Of a DNA stretch of 38,483 nucleotides, positions 17,695 through 25,562 are shown piece by piece. Made by a program: the position numbers and the translations under genes. Position 1 is the first letter of the stretch. Each line of letters opens with the position of its first letter. This DNA is from Nocardia sp. (GTDB lineage: Bacteria; Actinomycetota; Actinomycetes; Mycobacteriales; Mycobacteriaceae), in NCBI GenBank assembly GCA_017354515.1, contig JAFMQT010000001.1, positions 1-38,483 on the forward strand. Reading direction: 5' to 3'. The notes under the pieces were generated by a model. It had not been told where the DNA came from. It worked only from the letters and a program-made list of their open reading frames with translations, and did no database searches.

Positions 17695-18483
17695 ATGATC
17701 TTGGACAAGTTCCGCCTGGACGGCCGGGTCGCCGTTGTCACCGGCGCCGGCCGCGGTATCGGCGCCGCCGCGGCCATCGCCCTGGCCGAAGCCGGAGCCG
17801 ATGTCGCCATCGCCGCACGCACCCAATCGCAACTCGACGAGGTCGCCGAGAAGATCCGTACGACCGGACGCAAGGCGCTGACCGTGGCCGGTGATCTGTC
17901 CGATCTCTCCGCGGTCGCGGGCCTGGCGGACGCGGCGGCCACCGAATTCGGGCGCATCGACATCGTGGTCAACAATGTCGGCGGCACCATGCCGAACACC
18001 TTCCTGACCACGTCGTCGGACTTCCTCGAAGAGGCCTTCCGCTTCAATGTCTCCACCGCGCACGCCCTCACCCAGGCCGCGGTCCCGCATATGCTCGACG
18101 GCGGTGTCGGCTCGGTGGTCAATATCTCCTCGATGATGGGCCGCGAACCAGGGCGCGGATTCCTCGCCTATGGGACCGCCAAGGCGGCCCTCGCGCACTG
18201 GACCCGGCTGGCCGCATCGGACCTGGCGCCGAAGATCCGGGTCAATGCCATCTGTGTGGGATCGGTGCTGACCTCCGCCCTGGACGTGGTGGCACAGAAC
18301 CCTGAGGTCAAGGCGAAGATGGAGGCTGCCACCCCGATGCACCGCCTCGGCGATCCGACCGATATCGCCGCGGGCATCGTCTACCTGTGCTCACCCGCGG
18401 GCAGCTACCTCACCGGCAAGGTGCTCGAGATCGACGGTGGTCTCATCGCGCCGAACCTGGAACTGGGCCTGCCCGATCTATGA
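17695..18483 (+). CDS. Short-chain dehydrogenase/reductase (SDR)
   Basis: 262 residues from the ATG at 17695, preceded by GAAAGGA. It carries TGAGRGIG (16-23), NNVGG in the place of NNAG, NISSMMG with the catalytic serine, and Tyr159-x-x-x-Lys163 (YGTAK). The PG-like segment after the active site reads VGSVLTSAL, and the C-terminal LTGKVLEIDGG matches the classical family (TGxxxxVDGG). The frame is open upstream to 17578 but that part overlaps the TetR remnant on the other strand. Similar enzymes act on steroid or fatty-acyl alcohols; the substrate is unknown. An alpha/beta hydrolase follows 90 bp downstream on the same strand. Confidence 0.93.
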   Translation: MILDKFRLDGRVAVVTGAGRGIGAAAAIALAEAGADVAIAARTQSQLDEVAEKIRTTGRKALTVAGDLSDLSAVAGLADAAATEFGRIDIVVNNVGGTMPNTFLTTSSDFLEEAFRFNVSTAHALTQAAVPHMLDGGVGSVVNISSMMGREPGRGFLAYGTAKAALAHWTRLAASDLAPKIRVNAICVGSVLTSALDVVAQNPEVKAKMEAATPMHRLGDPTDIAAGIVYLCSPAGSYLTGKVLEIDGGLIAPNLELGLPDL

Positions 18484-18572
18484 TCGCCGATCCCCGCCTG
18501 CGCGCACCAATCTCTCGTTAACCTGGATGGAAATCGAACTTCCGTTGTAGAGAATCGTGTTTTCGGAGCGAC

Positions 18573-19292
18573 ATGGCGACATATGTGCTGGTCCACGGAG
18601 GCGGCCACGGGGGCTGGTGCTACCGCAAGGTCACCAAGTTGCTACATGAGGCGGGCCATGAGGTGTACGCCCCGAGCCTGTCCGGCCTGGCCGATCGCGC
18701 CCATCTGCGAATGGCCGGAATCGGACTCGACACCCATATCCAGGACATCGCGGGCCTGATCGAAGCCGAGGACCTGAGCGATGTCTACCTGGTGGGACAC
18801 AGTTACGGCGGCATGGTGATCACCGGCGCCGCCGATCGGGTCGTCGACCGGATCGGCGGCCTGGTGTACCTGGACGCGGCCAATCCACGCAACGGACAGT
18901 CCCTGGTCGATGTGGCCGGCCCGATCATCACCGTGACCCGGGATTTCGGCGAAACCGTCGACGGCGTGGAATTCGTCCTGCAGCCCTTCGAAAATGCCGG
19001 AATGGCGTACGGCGTCACCGATCCCGACGATCTGGCCTGGATGCAGACCCGCCTCACCGCCCACCCCTGGAAGTGTTTCGAGGACCCGCTCGAACTGCGT
19101 GATGAACAGGCTCTCCAGGCCCTGCCGACGTACCACATCGTCTGTACCTCCACCCTCGCCACCAGGGAACCCGAACTGGTCGAACAGGCCAGATCCCAAG
19201 GGCGACTGTGGGATATCGACACGGGCCACGACCTGATGATCACCGAACCACGAGCCGTCACCGACGCTCTGCTCGAGATCGCCGCCCACTGA
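18573..19292 (+). CDS. Alpha/beta hydrolase
   Basis: 239 residues; the start ATG 18573 lies after CGGAG. The oxyanion-hole segment is HGGGHGGW (8-15), the nucleophile elbow GHSYGG with Ser77, and the catalytic His219 in DTGHDLMI; the acid is probably in the CTSTL region or just before. The overall pattern, with HGGGHGGWCY and the short cap, resembles the small esterases related to plant methylesterases and salicylate/pyrethroid hydrolases. Cytosolic, no signal. It follows the SDR on the same strand by about 90 bp, so a shared detoxification or catabolic role is possible. Confidence 0.92.
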   Translation: MATYVLVHGGGHGGWCYRKVTKLLHEAGHEVYAPSLSGLADRAHLRMAGIGLDTHIQDIAGLIEAEDLSDVYLVGHSYGGMVITGAADRVVDRIGGLVYLDAANPRNGQSLVDVAGPIITVTRDFGETVDGVEFVLQPFENAGMAYGVTDPDDLAWMQTRLTAHPWKCFEDPLELRDEQALQALPTYHIVCTSTLATREPELVEQARSQGRLWDIDTGHDLMITEPRAVTDALLEIAAH

Positions 19293-19526
19293 ATGACATA
19301 CCGCATCGCGGACCGGCCGGGCGGATGCCAGCGAAAACCCCCTGCGAGCTGGACATACGACCGGCTTACGGCCAGGTAGTTGAACACCGCAAGACCATCG
19401 AGCGGAGTCGGAGGCACGAACGGGGAAAACCCGCGCGAAACCACAGCTAAGGATTGGCAAACACGCAGGTCGACCGATTCCGACGGAATTGATGGTTCCC
19501 CGGTCTGCCCCTACCTTTCGGGACTG

Positions 19527-19568
19527 TTGTTCGGAATTTCCCAGTCAAACAGGGAAATATTCCGACAA
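19527..19568. repeat. Long inverted repeat upstream of the secreted-protein gene
   Basis: TTGTTCGGAATTTCCC (19527-19542) and GGGAAATATTCCGACAA (19552-19568) pair over about 15-16 bp with a bulge and a 9-nt loop. It lies about 42 bp before the ATG at 19610 inside a 317-bp gene-free gap (19293-19609). It could be a regulator operator or a leader hairpin of the small secreted protein. Nothing else was recognised in that gap. Confidence 0.65.
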
Positions 19569-19609
19569 CGCCACCAAGTAACCGAAAGATGAGGGAGTTG
19601 ACAGAAAGT

Positions 19610-20074
19610 ATGACCGCCATCACTCGTCGCATGCTGGCCTCCGTCGCCGTCGCCGCGGCCGTCGCGACCCCCGTTATCGGCGGAATCACCGTCGCCGGAG
19701 CCGACGCGATCAAGCTGCCGTCCGGTGTCACCGTCAACGTGCCGAGCGGCTCGAGCTCCAGCCCGACCAAGGACGACGACCACGACAAGGACGACAAGGC
19801 GTCGGTCGACGCGGCCCAGAAGATCCTGACGTCGATCCAGGACGCCAAGAACGCGGAAGCTCTCGAGGGAGAGCTCGACAAGGACATCAAGGGTCTCGCC
19901 GACAACGAGTCCGCGATCCCGGCCAAGGTCAAGGACGAGTACAAGAAGTTCGAGAGCGAACTGAAGGACGCCAAGTCGAACAACAGCCTCGACGGCGACA
20001 AGAGCTCGGACACCTTCAAGAAGATCCAGAGCGACGCCAAGACCCTCAGCAGCGACCTGAAGTCCGCTTCCTGA
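19610..20074 (+). CDS. Small secreted, highly charged protein of unknown family
   Basis: 154 residues from the ATG at 19610; an in-frame ATG at 19589 would add seven residues. A clear Sec signal peptide covers about residues 1-33 (basic TRR, hydrophobic Ala/Val core, possible cleavage after ADA). The mature part begins IKLPSGVTVNVPSG, then an Asp/Lys/His patch (KDDDHDKDDK), then a helical, Lys/Asp/Ser-rich segment with DAAQKILTSI, ELDKDIKGL and KKIQSDAKTLSSDL, suggesting a helical hairpin. No cysteines, so no lipobox. Gene ends 15 bp before a strong terminator; an inverted repeat stands upstream. Function unknown. Confidence 0.85.
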   Translation: MTAITRRMLASVAVAAAVATPVIGGITVAGADAIKLPSGVTVNVPSGSSSSPTKDDDHDKDDKASVDAAQKILTSIQDAKNAEALEGELDKDIKGLADNESAIPAKVKDEYKKFESELKDAKSNNSLDGDKSSDTFKKIQSDAKTLSSDLKSAS

Positions 20075-20089
20075 TCCAGGTCACCGGAC

Positions 20090-20121
20090 CCGCCCGAGCC
20101 TGACCGGTCAGGCTCGGGCGG
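20090..20121. terminator. Perfect 32-bp palindromic bidirectional terminator
   Basis: CCGCCCGAGCCTGACC (20090-20105) is followed by its exact reverse complement GGTCAGGCTCGGGCGG (20106-20121), then TCTTGTT. It lies between the convergent secreted-protein gene and the GNAT gene and would terminate both. Confidence 0.9.
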
Positions 20122-20135
20122 TCTTGTTAGGAGGA

Positions 20136-20684
20136 CTATCCCTTGGGCTGCAACGGATTCGGCGGCGGCAGTTCCCGATAGTAGTAATACGACGGTTCGG
20201 GCTGACCCGGCTCGGTATCGGTGTAACCGTGCCGCTCGTAGAAGCGGCGGGCGTCGGTGTCCTGCCCGTCGACATTGATCTCGAGCAGTTGCCCACCCCG
20301 ACCCCGCACCACAGCCTCGGCGGCATCCAGCAACGCCGACCCGATACCCCGGTTACGCCGCGGCGGCGCCACGTAGAGCTCATCCAGCAGCCCGACCGGT
20401 CCGTCATAAAAAGCATTGGGCCGCAAGGTGATCAGGGCAAATCCGACCGGCGGATCACCGGCCAGTAGCGCCACCATATCCGGCCCGGCCAGCAGTCGCG
20501 CAAGTCTGGCGGTCAGCACCTCGGGACCGGGTGTGGGCGAATCGAATTCCCGATTGAATGCGTCCAGGAGAACGGCCACAGTACCGGCGTCACCCACACC
20601 GGCCACATCGACGGTCACCACCACCCCATGATGCTCCGATCTTCTGCCCGCAGCAGGCAGCGAGGAGTGGACGCGGTCAGTCAC
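20136..20684 (-). CDS. GNAT family N-acetyltransferase
   Basis: 182 residues from the GTG at 20684 (a later start within the first 25 residues is possible). Core GNAT features: PVGFALITL strand, DELYVAPPRRNRGIGSALL with the acetyl-CoA loop RNRGIG (about 110-115), ARRFYERHGYTDTE. A tyrosine-rich SYYYYREL and a Pro-rich tail close the protein. Its start overlaps the stop of the upstream SLOG-like gene by 8 nt, so it is the third gene of a coupled operon with the XRE regulator. Substrate unknown; a small molecule or protein N-terminus are equally possible. Confidence 0.9.
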   Translation of the reverse strand: MTDRVHSSLPAAGRRSEHHGVVVTVDVAGVGDAGTVAVLLDAFNREFDSPTPGPEVLTARLARLLAGPDMVALLAGDPPVGFALITLRPNAFYDGPVGLLDELYVAPPRRNRGIGSALLDAAEAVVRGRGGQLLEINVDGQDTDARRFYERHGYTDTEPGQPEPSYYYYRELPPPNPLQPKG

Positions 20685-21156
20685 GCTGCGCGCCCACCGG
20701 CCAGACCACGGTCACCGGTATTCCGCGCGCTTCGGCTACAGCGACGACATCGGCGGTTCCGCCGTAGCCGCGCGCCGGTTTGCCATCCCACACCGCGAAC
20801 AACTCGTCTGCCAGCTCCAGCATTCGTACACTCCCCGCCTGGTGCGCCTCGGAACTCGATTCCTCGTAGTCGAGTTCGATCACCTCGGACGCCGCGGCCA
20901 GCAACTCATCATACGTAGTGTGATGGCCAGCAGGCAGGCTGTGCCGGTATTGCCGAGCGGGCACGATCACGATGAGCAATCCACCCAGCTCGAGCACGGT
21001 GTTGGCGAACAGCGAGTCGGCACCGTCGGCGATACAGCTGATTCCGGTCAGATCCGCACGGGCGCGAATCGCTAATTCAGCTCGTAATGCTTTGTCTACC
21101 AACGATGTTGTCGCATCCGGCAAGCCTCGGTGCCCTGTTATCGCAATCCGCGTCAT
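20677..21156 (-). CDS. SLOG/DprA-like Rossmann nucleotide-binding protein
   Basis: 159 residues from the ATG at 21156. The start MTRIAITGHRGL, the GISCIADGADSLFA block, the strand LLIVIVPA and the closing YGGTADVVAVAEARGIPVTVVWP match the fold of SLOG proteins (relatives of DprA, YpsA and LOG), which bind nucleotides or nucleotide-like signals. The frame is open upstream to 21513 only antisense to the XRE gene. The ATG overlaps the XRE gene's stop (ATGA), and the C-terminus overlaps the GNAT start by 8 nt. SLOG proteins act as nucleotide-processing enzymes or sensors in conflict systems; a role here is inference. Confidence 0.82.
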   Translation of the reverse strand: MTRIAITGHRGLPDATTSLVDKALRAELAIRARADLTGISCIADGADSLFANTVLELGGLLIVIVPARQYRHSLPAGHHTTYDELLAAASEVIELDYEESSSEAHQAGSVRMLELADELFAVWDGKPARGYGGTADVVAVAEARGIPVTVVWPVGAQRD

Positions 21157-22397
21157 CGGCTGTCCTGTCTGTACAAAGTTGCCAACGCATCGTCCAAGGG
21201 CCGTGCCTCGATCGTCTGCGTCGGCAGGCCGGCACGGAACAGGCGCGCGCCCCGGGTGATTCGCTCGCTTCGCATCGTCAGGCCGACCCGCAACGCATCG
21301 GCTGCCAGCGTGCAGCCTGCCTCGATATCGCCGCTGCGCGCCAATATGTGCGCGTGCTCCACCTGTGCCAGTGCACGCGCTTTGTCCGCGCCGAGCGCGG
21401 GCCCGGCGACCGAGAATGCGGATCGCGCGGCGCGGTGGTCGCCGAGCCGACCGAGCGCGCTGGCCTGATAGCGTGCGGCCTTGGGCCCGTCGAACACGAA
21501 CACCCAGGGCCATTGTGGTTCGCCTCGTTGACGGGCGGCGAGCCGCTCTGCCCGTGCGAGCGCAACCAGCGCGCTCTTGCGGTCACCGGTCGCGGCGTAT
21601 GCAACTGCCAGTAAAGACGACATCCACGCTCCCGCGCTGTCGGGTACATCGAGCCCGAGCTGCGACGATGCGGTCTGAAGTAGCGCCAGTCCGGCGCGTC
21701 CGTCGCCGGTTTCCACTGCGTAGTGTCCGAGACTCGCTGTCATGTACGCCACCAACAGCGGGTGATGCGTGCGCTCGGCATAATCGATGGCGTCGCTGTA
21801 CCGCCGCCGTGCGGTCGCGTCGTCGCCTCGATCAGCGGCAAGCCACGCGGCGAGCCCAGCCACTTCCGACAGGATGCGGTAGCCGTCGGCAGTCCGTAGG
21901 CGATCGTGCACGATGCCGAAGACCAGACTCAGATGCGATTCGACGGCGGGCCAGAGACGATCCGACGGCACCGACGATTCCATGCGGCGATAGTTCGCGG
22001 TGGGTCCGGCCATCGTGTCAAGTAACTCGGATTCGGTCGGTGCGGCATTCGTCAGCACCGCAGCACCCACGATGAGCGTGCTCTTCAGGAATTGCTTGCG
22101 GTCCACGTCCTCGTCATCCGTCGATGGCCGATGCTTGGTGAACCCCAGCTCGGCATCCGTCGCGACATTCAGAACCGCCCGTAATGCCGCTCGGTAATGC
22201 TTTCGCGGCCACGTTGTTTCTCCTCGCTCCCATTTGCCGACGTGCCGTTCATCAACGGCACCCCGCTTACCCGTCGCCCGGAACACATGGTCGTTGGCAG
22301 CGTTCGCCAGCTCTTGGCGGGTCATCGGATGCCCAGGCGATCCAGGTGATTCCACCCGCAATCGCGCCTCGCTTAGCAGATCGTTCCGTTCGGTCAC
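21153..22397 (-). CDS. XRE-family regulator with C-terminal helical (TPR-like) repeats
   Basis: 414 residues. The N-terminal helix-turn-helix spans about residues 25-75 (MTRQELANAANDHVF, then VGKWERGETTWP, RAALRAVLN). A linker with RKQFLKSTLIVGAAVL follows; then from about 140 to 390 come repeated helical pairs of TPR type (AWLAADRGDDATARRRYSDAI, HYAVETGDGRAGLALLQTA, GDRKSALVALARAERLA, GRLGDHRAARSAF, ARSGDIEAGCTLAADAL). This architecture is common in Streptomyces and Nocardia regulators that sense a partner through the repeats. It is first in an operon with the SLOG-like and GNAT genes (ATGA and 8-nt overlaps). The upstream region holds phased TTCCCAC repeats, possible autoregulatory sites. 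Confidence 0.92.
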   Translation of the reverse strand: MTERNDLLSEARLRVESPGSPGHPMTRQELANAANDHVFRATGKRGAVDERHVGKWERGETTWPRKHYRAALRAVLNVATDAELGFTKHRPSTDDEDVDRKQFLKSTLIVGAAVLTNAAPTESELLDTMAGPTANYRRMESSVPSDRLWPAVESHLSLVFGIVHDRLRTADGYRILSEVAGLAAWLAADRGDDATARRRYSDAIDYAERTHHPLLVAYMTASLGHYAVETGDGRAGLALLQTASSQLGLDVPDSAGAWMSSLLAVAYAATGDRKSALVALARAERLAARQRGEPQWPWVFVFDGPKAARYQASALGRLGDHRAARSAFSVAGPALGADKARALAQVEHAHILARSGDIEAGCTLAADALRVGLTMRSERITRGARLFRAGLPTQTIEARPLDDALATLYRQDSR

Positions 22398-22463
22398 GGG
22401 TTGTTGGCCTCTCTGCTGGACCTCTCCCGAGAATAGGTGTCAGACCGTTGCGGTGCTCCGAAA

Positions 22464-22514
22464 TTCCCACTGGTTTCCCACAACGTTCCCCACAACATGC
22501 TGTCGAAATTCCAC
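22464..22514. promoter_or_regulatory. Helically phased TTCC(C)AC repeats, putative operator array
   Basis: TTCCCAC begins at 22464 and 22475, TTCCCCAC at 22486, TTCCAC at 22509: steps of 11, 11 and 23 bp, thus on one face of the helix. It lies in the divergent promoter region between the XRE regulator (start 22397) and the resolvase-like gene (start 22617). A regulator of the XRE type is the natural candidate binder. Inference from spacing only. Confidence 0.5.
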
Positions 22515-22616
22515 ACGGATCACGCGAATGTTGGGTCAGCCCCGCCGCCGGGCCGACATCTTGCCCCTCGAAAGCTCCCCGGCGGCGGGTGCTCACCACA
22601 CGAAGGAGAGCGCACA

Positions 22617-23237
22617 ATGCGGACACAGCCGACCGCGCTGGGATGGATAGACCCCGATATCAGCACCGCATGGGACTGGGACTGCGCCCAGCTGCGGCGC
22701 TTCGCGCACCGATTGGGCTACCGGCTGGTGTGGCCGCCGATCTGCTCGCGCATCCCGCTGGTCGACCAGGTGCGAGCTTCCCAGGCCGATGTCGTGATCG
22801 CAAGGACGCCCAGCGATTTCGACGCGATCACCCTGCAATCGGTGATGTGCGTGGCCGATGTCGAAACCGTGCTGCCGCGGTTGTCGCTCGCGCGATGGGC
22901 CACCACCAGCCACCGCGTGCGGAATCCTAGAATCGAGTTCGAGCGCCGAACGCCCCATACCGCCCCAACGGGAGGCCGGGAACCGGAATGCAATGCCTTG
23001 CACGGGACGCCTTGGCGCGCAACCGAACTCGACCACCACCGCGATGGACACGAACAAACACCGGACCGCGATCGACCGATAATCGCCGAGCTCCACGCGA
23101 TTTCGTTCCCATACCCACCGAACATCCCGCTACCGTGCGACCTCGAGGGTAAGCGCGCCGAGGACGAGGCGCGGGCCAACCACGGCGATCGCGAGCGCGA
23201 CGCACGCCAGCGAGAGCGCGGTGGGCGGGAAAGGTAA
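22617..23237 (+). CDS. Hypothetical protein with degenerate resolvase-like N-terminal domain
   Basis: 206 residues from the ATG at 22617, with the strong ribosome site AAGGAG at 22603-22608. Residues 1-105 (MRTQPTALGWIDPDIS, then helix QLRRFAHRLGYRL, then the strands DVVIARTPSDFD and VMCVADVETVLPRLSLA) resemble the small 'MRTKPTALGY' proteins common in Nocardia and Mycobacterium, which look like the N-terminal fold of serine recombinases without catalytic parts. The second half (106-206) is rich in His, Arg, Glu and Asp (RERDARQRERGGRER end) and is not recognised; it may be disordered or an extension caused by loss of an earlier stop. Divergent from the XRE operon. Confidence 0.7.
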   Translation: MRTQPTALGWIDPDISTAWDWDCAQLRRFAHRLGYRLVWPPICSRIPLVDQVRASQADVVIARTPSDFDAITLQSVMCVADVETVLPRLSLARWATTSHRVRNPRIEFERRTPHTAPTGGREPECNALHGTPWRATELDHHRDGHEQTPDRDRPIIAELHAISFPYPPNIPLPCDLEGKRAEDEARANHGDRERDARQRERGGRER

Positions 23238-23303
23238 AAGAGGTCTGGAGCGGCCCGTTCCGGCCTTGACTTGCTGCCACGGTTGGAGAGCCCGACAAGG
23301 TGC

Positions 23304-23319
23304 GTGATCGTATGATCAC
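23304..23319. promoter_or_regulatory. 16-bp palindrome GTGATCGTATGATCAC, possible operator
   Basis: Two GTGATC half-sites around a GTAT spacer in an AT-richer patch, 40 bp before the WXG100-like gene. Shape and place suggest a dimeric regulator site for the toxin operon. No matching regulator gene is adjacent. Confidence 0.45.
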
Positions 23320-23358
23320 TAAATTACAATTCGCCGTAGCAGGAGAGCGGGGGATGCG

Positions 23359-23919
23359 GTGCTCGAAGAGCGGGCTGACACAGGCGGCATTCCGCGGAAA
23401 GTGGCGCAGGCACCGCGTACATCGGCCGCCAGTGCCGGCGGTGGTTCGGCTCCAGCGTCGAGCGGCAGTCCTTCTCCAACGCTGAGTGGTGACTCTGCTT
23501 CCGGGTCGGCGGTGTATCTCGACTCGAACGCACTCATAAGTCCGACGGCAATTGTCGCCAAGGCGGCATCCACTTACCAGACAGCGTTCGCGTCTCTGGT
23601 CGCAGCCTCGATTCCCGGTGCCTTCGACCTGGGGGATTCCGATCTCCAATCCGCCTGGCGGTCATTTCATTCCGCGTGGACGTCGGAGATCAGCTCCGTT
23701 TGGAAGGCGCTGGACGAGTTGGCGGGGCTGGTACCCAAGTCGGTGCACGCGATGCAGAACGCGGACGCCACCGGGGGCCAGGCGGTGAACGAGGTTGCCG
23801 ACCCCCAGCTGGGTGCACTGATCCCATCGCACCGGGGAACCGCCGGAGCACCCAGCCCGGGTAAGGACAGCGCGCGGCGACCGCCCGGCACCGCACAAGG
23901 CCCGGTGCGCGCCAAGTGA
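23359..23919 (+). CDS. WXG100-like type VII secretion partner protein
   Basis: 186 residues from the GTG at 23359, with G-rich sequence directly upstream. The first 50 residues are low-complexity (Ser, Ala, Gly, Pro). A helical core runs from about 54 to 135: ALISPTAIVAKAASTYQ, then LQSAWRSFHSAWTSEISSVWKALDELAGLV. The pattern L-x-x-A-W-x-x-F-x-x-x-W-x-x-E is typical of WXG100-like or chaperone-type partners, although a strict WXG tripeptide is absent. The C-terminus is again low-complexity and basic. Overlaps the next toxin gene by GTGA (4 nt), so both are made together; a heterodimer for ESX-type export is likely (inference). Confidence 0.75.
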   Translation: MLEERADTGGIPRKVAQAPRTSAASAGGGSAPASSGSPSPTLSGDSASGSAVYLDSNALISPTAIVAKAASTYQTAFASLVAASIPGAFDLGDSDLQSAWRSFHSAWTSEISSVWKALDELAGLVPKSVHAMQNADATGGQAVNEVADPQLGALIPSHRGTAGAPSPGKDSARRPPGTAQGPVRAK

Positions 23920-25562
23920 GTACTATAAAAGTGCTCCAGGAGGCGCGAGACCTCATCGATCAAACGCGCGGGTTCCCCGGGTTCCTATCACCTGCGATCG
24001 ATCTGGCGATGACGCCGCCGGCCCCGGCGGGGGTGCCCGCACAGATCGCCGGTTCACCACCCGGCACCGGGGGCATCGCCAAGATCTACGCCACGATCGC
24101 AAACGATTCATCCGAGGCCGCCCCCGACCTGACTGTGGTCGTCAACAGCAAATTACCAACGGCTTGGCGAGGCCGGGCCGCCGAGGGCATGTCGGATGCC
24201 GTCCGGGCTGTGGTGGCACAGGCGACGGCGGCGACGCTAGCGTTCGGCTCCGGCCACCTGGCACTGACCACCTGGGCGGAGAAGCTGGCTGATGCGCAGC
24301 GCCGAGACGAACGAGGGCGTGAGTTGTTGGCGCAAGCCCAGACCCAAGCCGGCGGATTCGGATCACCGGAGTCGTACGCGAGGTTTCCGGATCCGGACGA
24401 ATTGGTTCGGGCCAACCATGTGTGGAACCTGGCCGACGAGGGGTGCCAGGAACGGTTGACTGCGGCGAAGACCGTCGAAGGCGCGGTGTCCGATGCCGTC
24501 GACGTTCTGATACAGCTCGCCGCGAAAGCACGAGCGCGGCAGATCAATTCCCCGGGTATCGATCCGTTGAGTTCGGTAGTACTCGCGTATGCCTCGGACT
24601 ACGACTGGACCACCAATCCTACGGGCAGCATTCTGAGCCCCAACGGGCTCGCCCGCGCATCGCATTCCCTCAACAATATGTCGGCGGCCGATCGTGCGGC
24701 ATTCGAGAACTTGCTCGCCGATGCGAAGTCTCCACAGGAAGCCGCCTACCTCTGGAAGGCTCTGGGAGCGGGACACAACCTGTCCGACATACAGCAATTC
24801 GACCACGTCATTCACCCGCATGGCGACAATCTGAAATGGCTGTCCCGCCATCTGGATCCGGGGACCAACGATCCCGACGCTCTTGAAACGGGCAACGCCA
24901 GCCGGTACAGGCTGGAGTACGGCGGGCAGACAAATTACTTCGTGCCGAATCCCAAGAAGCCCGGCCACGGATCCTACTATGATTTCTATTACCAGCTCAC
25001 CGATGGTGACAAGAACTCCGGAGACTGCGTCGCGGCTTCCACCGTTATGGCACGGGCCGCCAACGATCCGGTGTACATGCTCGGCATGACCACAGGACAG
25101 GGACCGATGGCGGTCGGCGGAGCGGCGCCGGGCAACGACACCCCGCAAGCGGTCCATAAACGGTTGGAGCAGAACTACACCACCAACTACAAGCAGAACG
25201 GAAACCACCCGACCGCCAACGCCAACACCCTCGCGTGCGACGCCGGAGACGGTCACACCTGGTACGAGCACCGACTTCCTGGTGACAGCACCCCACGAAA
25301 ACCCTCCCCACTCGAACCGTCAGGACAATTCTGCTCCCTCCGATTCGATCACGCGATCCCGCACGGCCAGATAGAAATTCGTAACCAGACACAACTCGAC
25401 ACAGACACCGAGATCGACAAGGCGCAGTGTCGTGTCCGCGATCGGCCACCGGGCTTCTGGGTCGTGCCCTGGGTTGTCGAGGCGGGGTTGCCCGAAACGG
25501 TCCTGCAACGCCGCGAGAATTTCACCGAACGCCGCATGCACGTGCGGCTCCGCAGCACGTGA
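23916..25562 (+). CDS. WXG-type polymorphic toxin-like protein with papain-like Cys/His segment; 3' end suspect
   Basis: 548 residues from the GTG at 23916. A helical N-terminal domain has the WXG motif as TAWRGRAAEGM (Trp84, Gly86) in a helix-turn-helix that extends to about residue 145, then another helical pair (170-210). Residues 240-315 (LSPNGLARASHSLNNMSAADR... IHPHGDNLKWL) are shared with other actinobacterial secreted proteins. After a Tyr-rich stretch, SGDCVAASTVMARA puts Cys371 at the start of a helix and GDGHTWYEHR has His447: the arrangement of papain-like cysteine peptidases. Residues 469-548 lie exactly antisense to a frame that looks like DUF6301, and read as Arg-rich low-order sequence; the true toxin may end or shift before. 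Function inferred as a secreted effector; confidence in the C-terminal part is low. Confidence 0.75.
   Translation: MSTIKVLQEARDLIDQTRGFPGFLSPAIDLAMTPPAPAGVPAQIAGSPPGTGGIAKIYATIANDSSEAAPDLTVVVNSKLPTAWRGRAAEGMSDAVRAVVAQATAATLAFGSGHLALTTWAEKLADAQRRDERGRELLAQAQTQAGGFGSPESYARFPDPDELVRANHVWNLADEGCQERLTAAKTVEGAVSDAVDVLIQLAAKARARQINSPGIDPLSSVVLAYASDYDWTTNPTGSILSPNGLARASHSLNNMSAADRAAFENLLADAKSPQEAAYLWKALGAGHNLSDIQQFDHVIHPHGDNLKWLSRHLDPGTNDPDALETGNASRYRLEYGGQTNYFVPNPKKPGHGSYYDFYYQLTDGDKNSGDCVAASTVMARAANDPVYMLGMTTGQGPMAVGGAAPGNDTPQAVHKRLEQNYTTNYKQNGNHPTANANTLACDAGDGHTWYEHRLPGDSTPRKPSPLEPSGQFCSLRFDHAIPHGQIEIRNQTQLDTDTEIDKAQCRVRDRPPGFWVVPWVVEAGLPETVLQRRENFTERRMHVRLRST

Noticed and set aside
19400..19470. 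Stretch with GGGGAAAACCCG and ACAGCTAAG reminiscent of a ydaO (c-di-AMP) riboswitch upstream of a secreted-protein gene
   Set aside because: Only two short pieces fit; the aptamer helices and conserved joints could not be put together.
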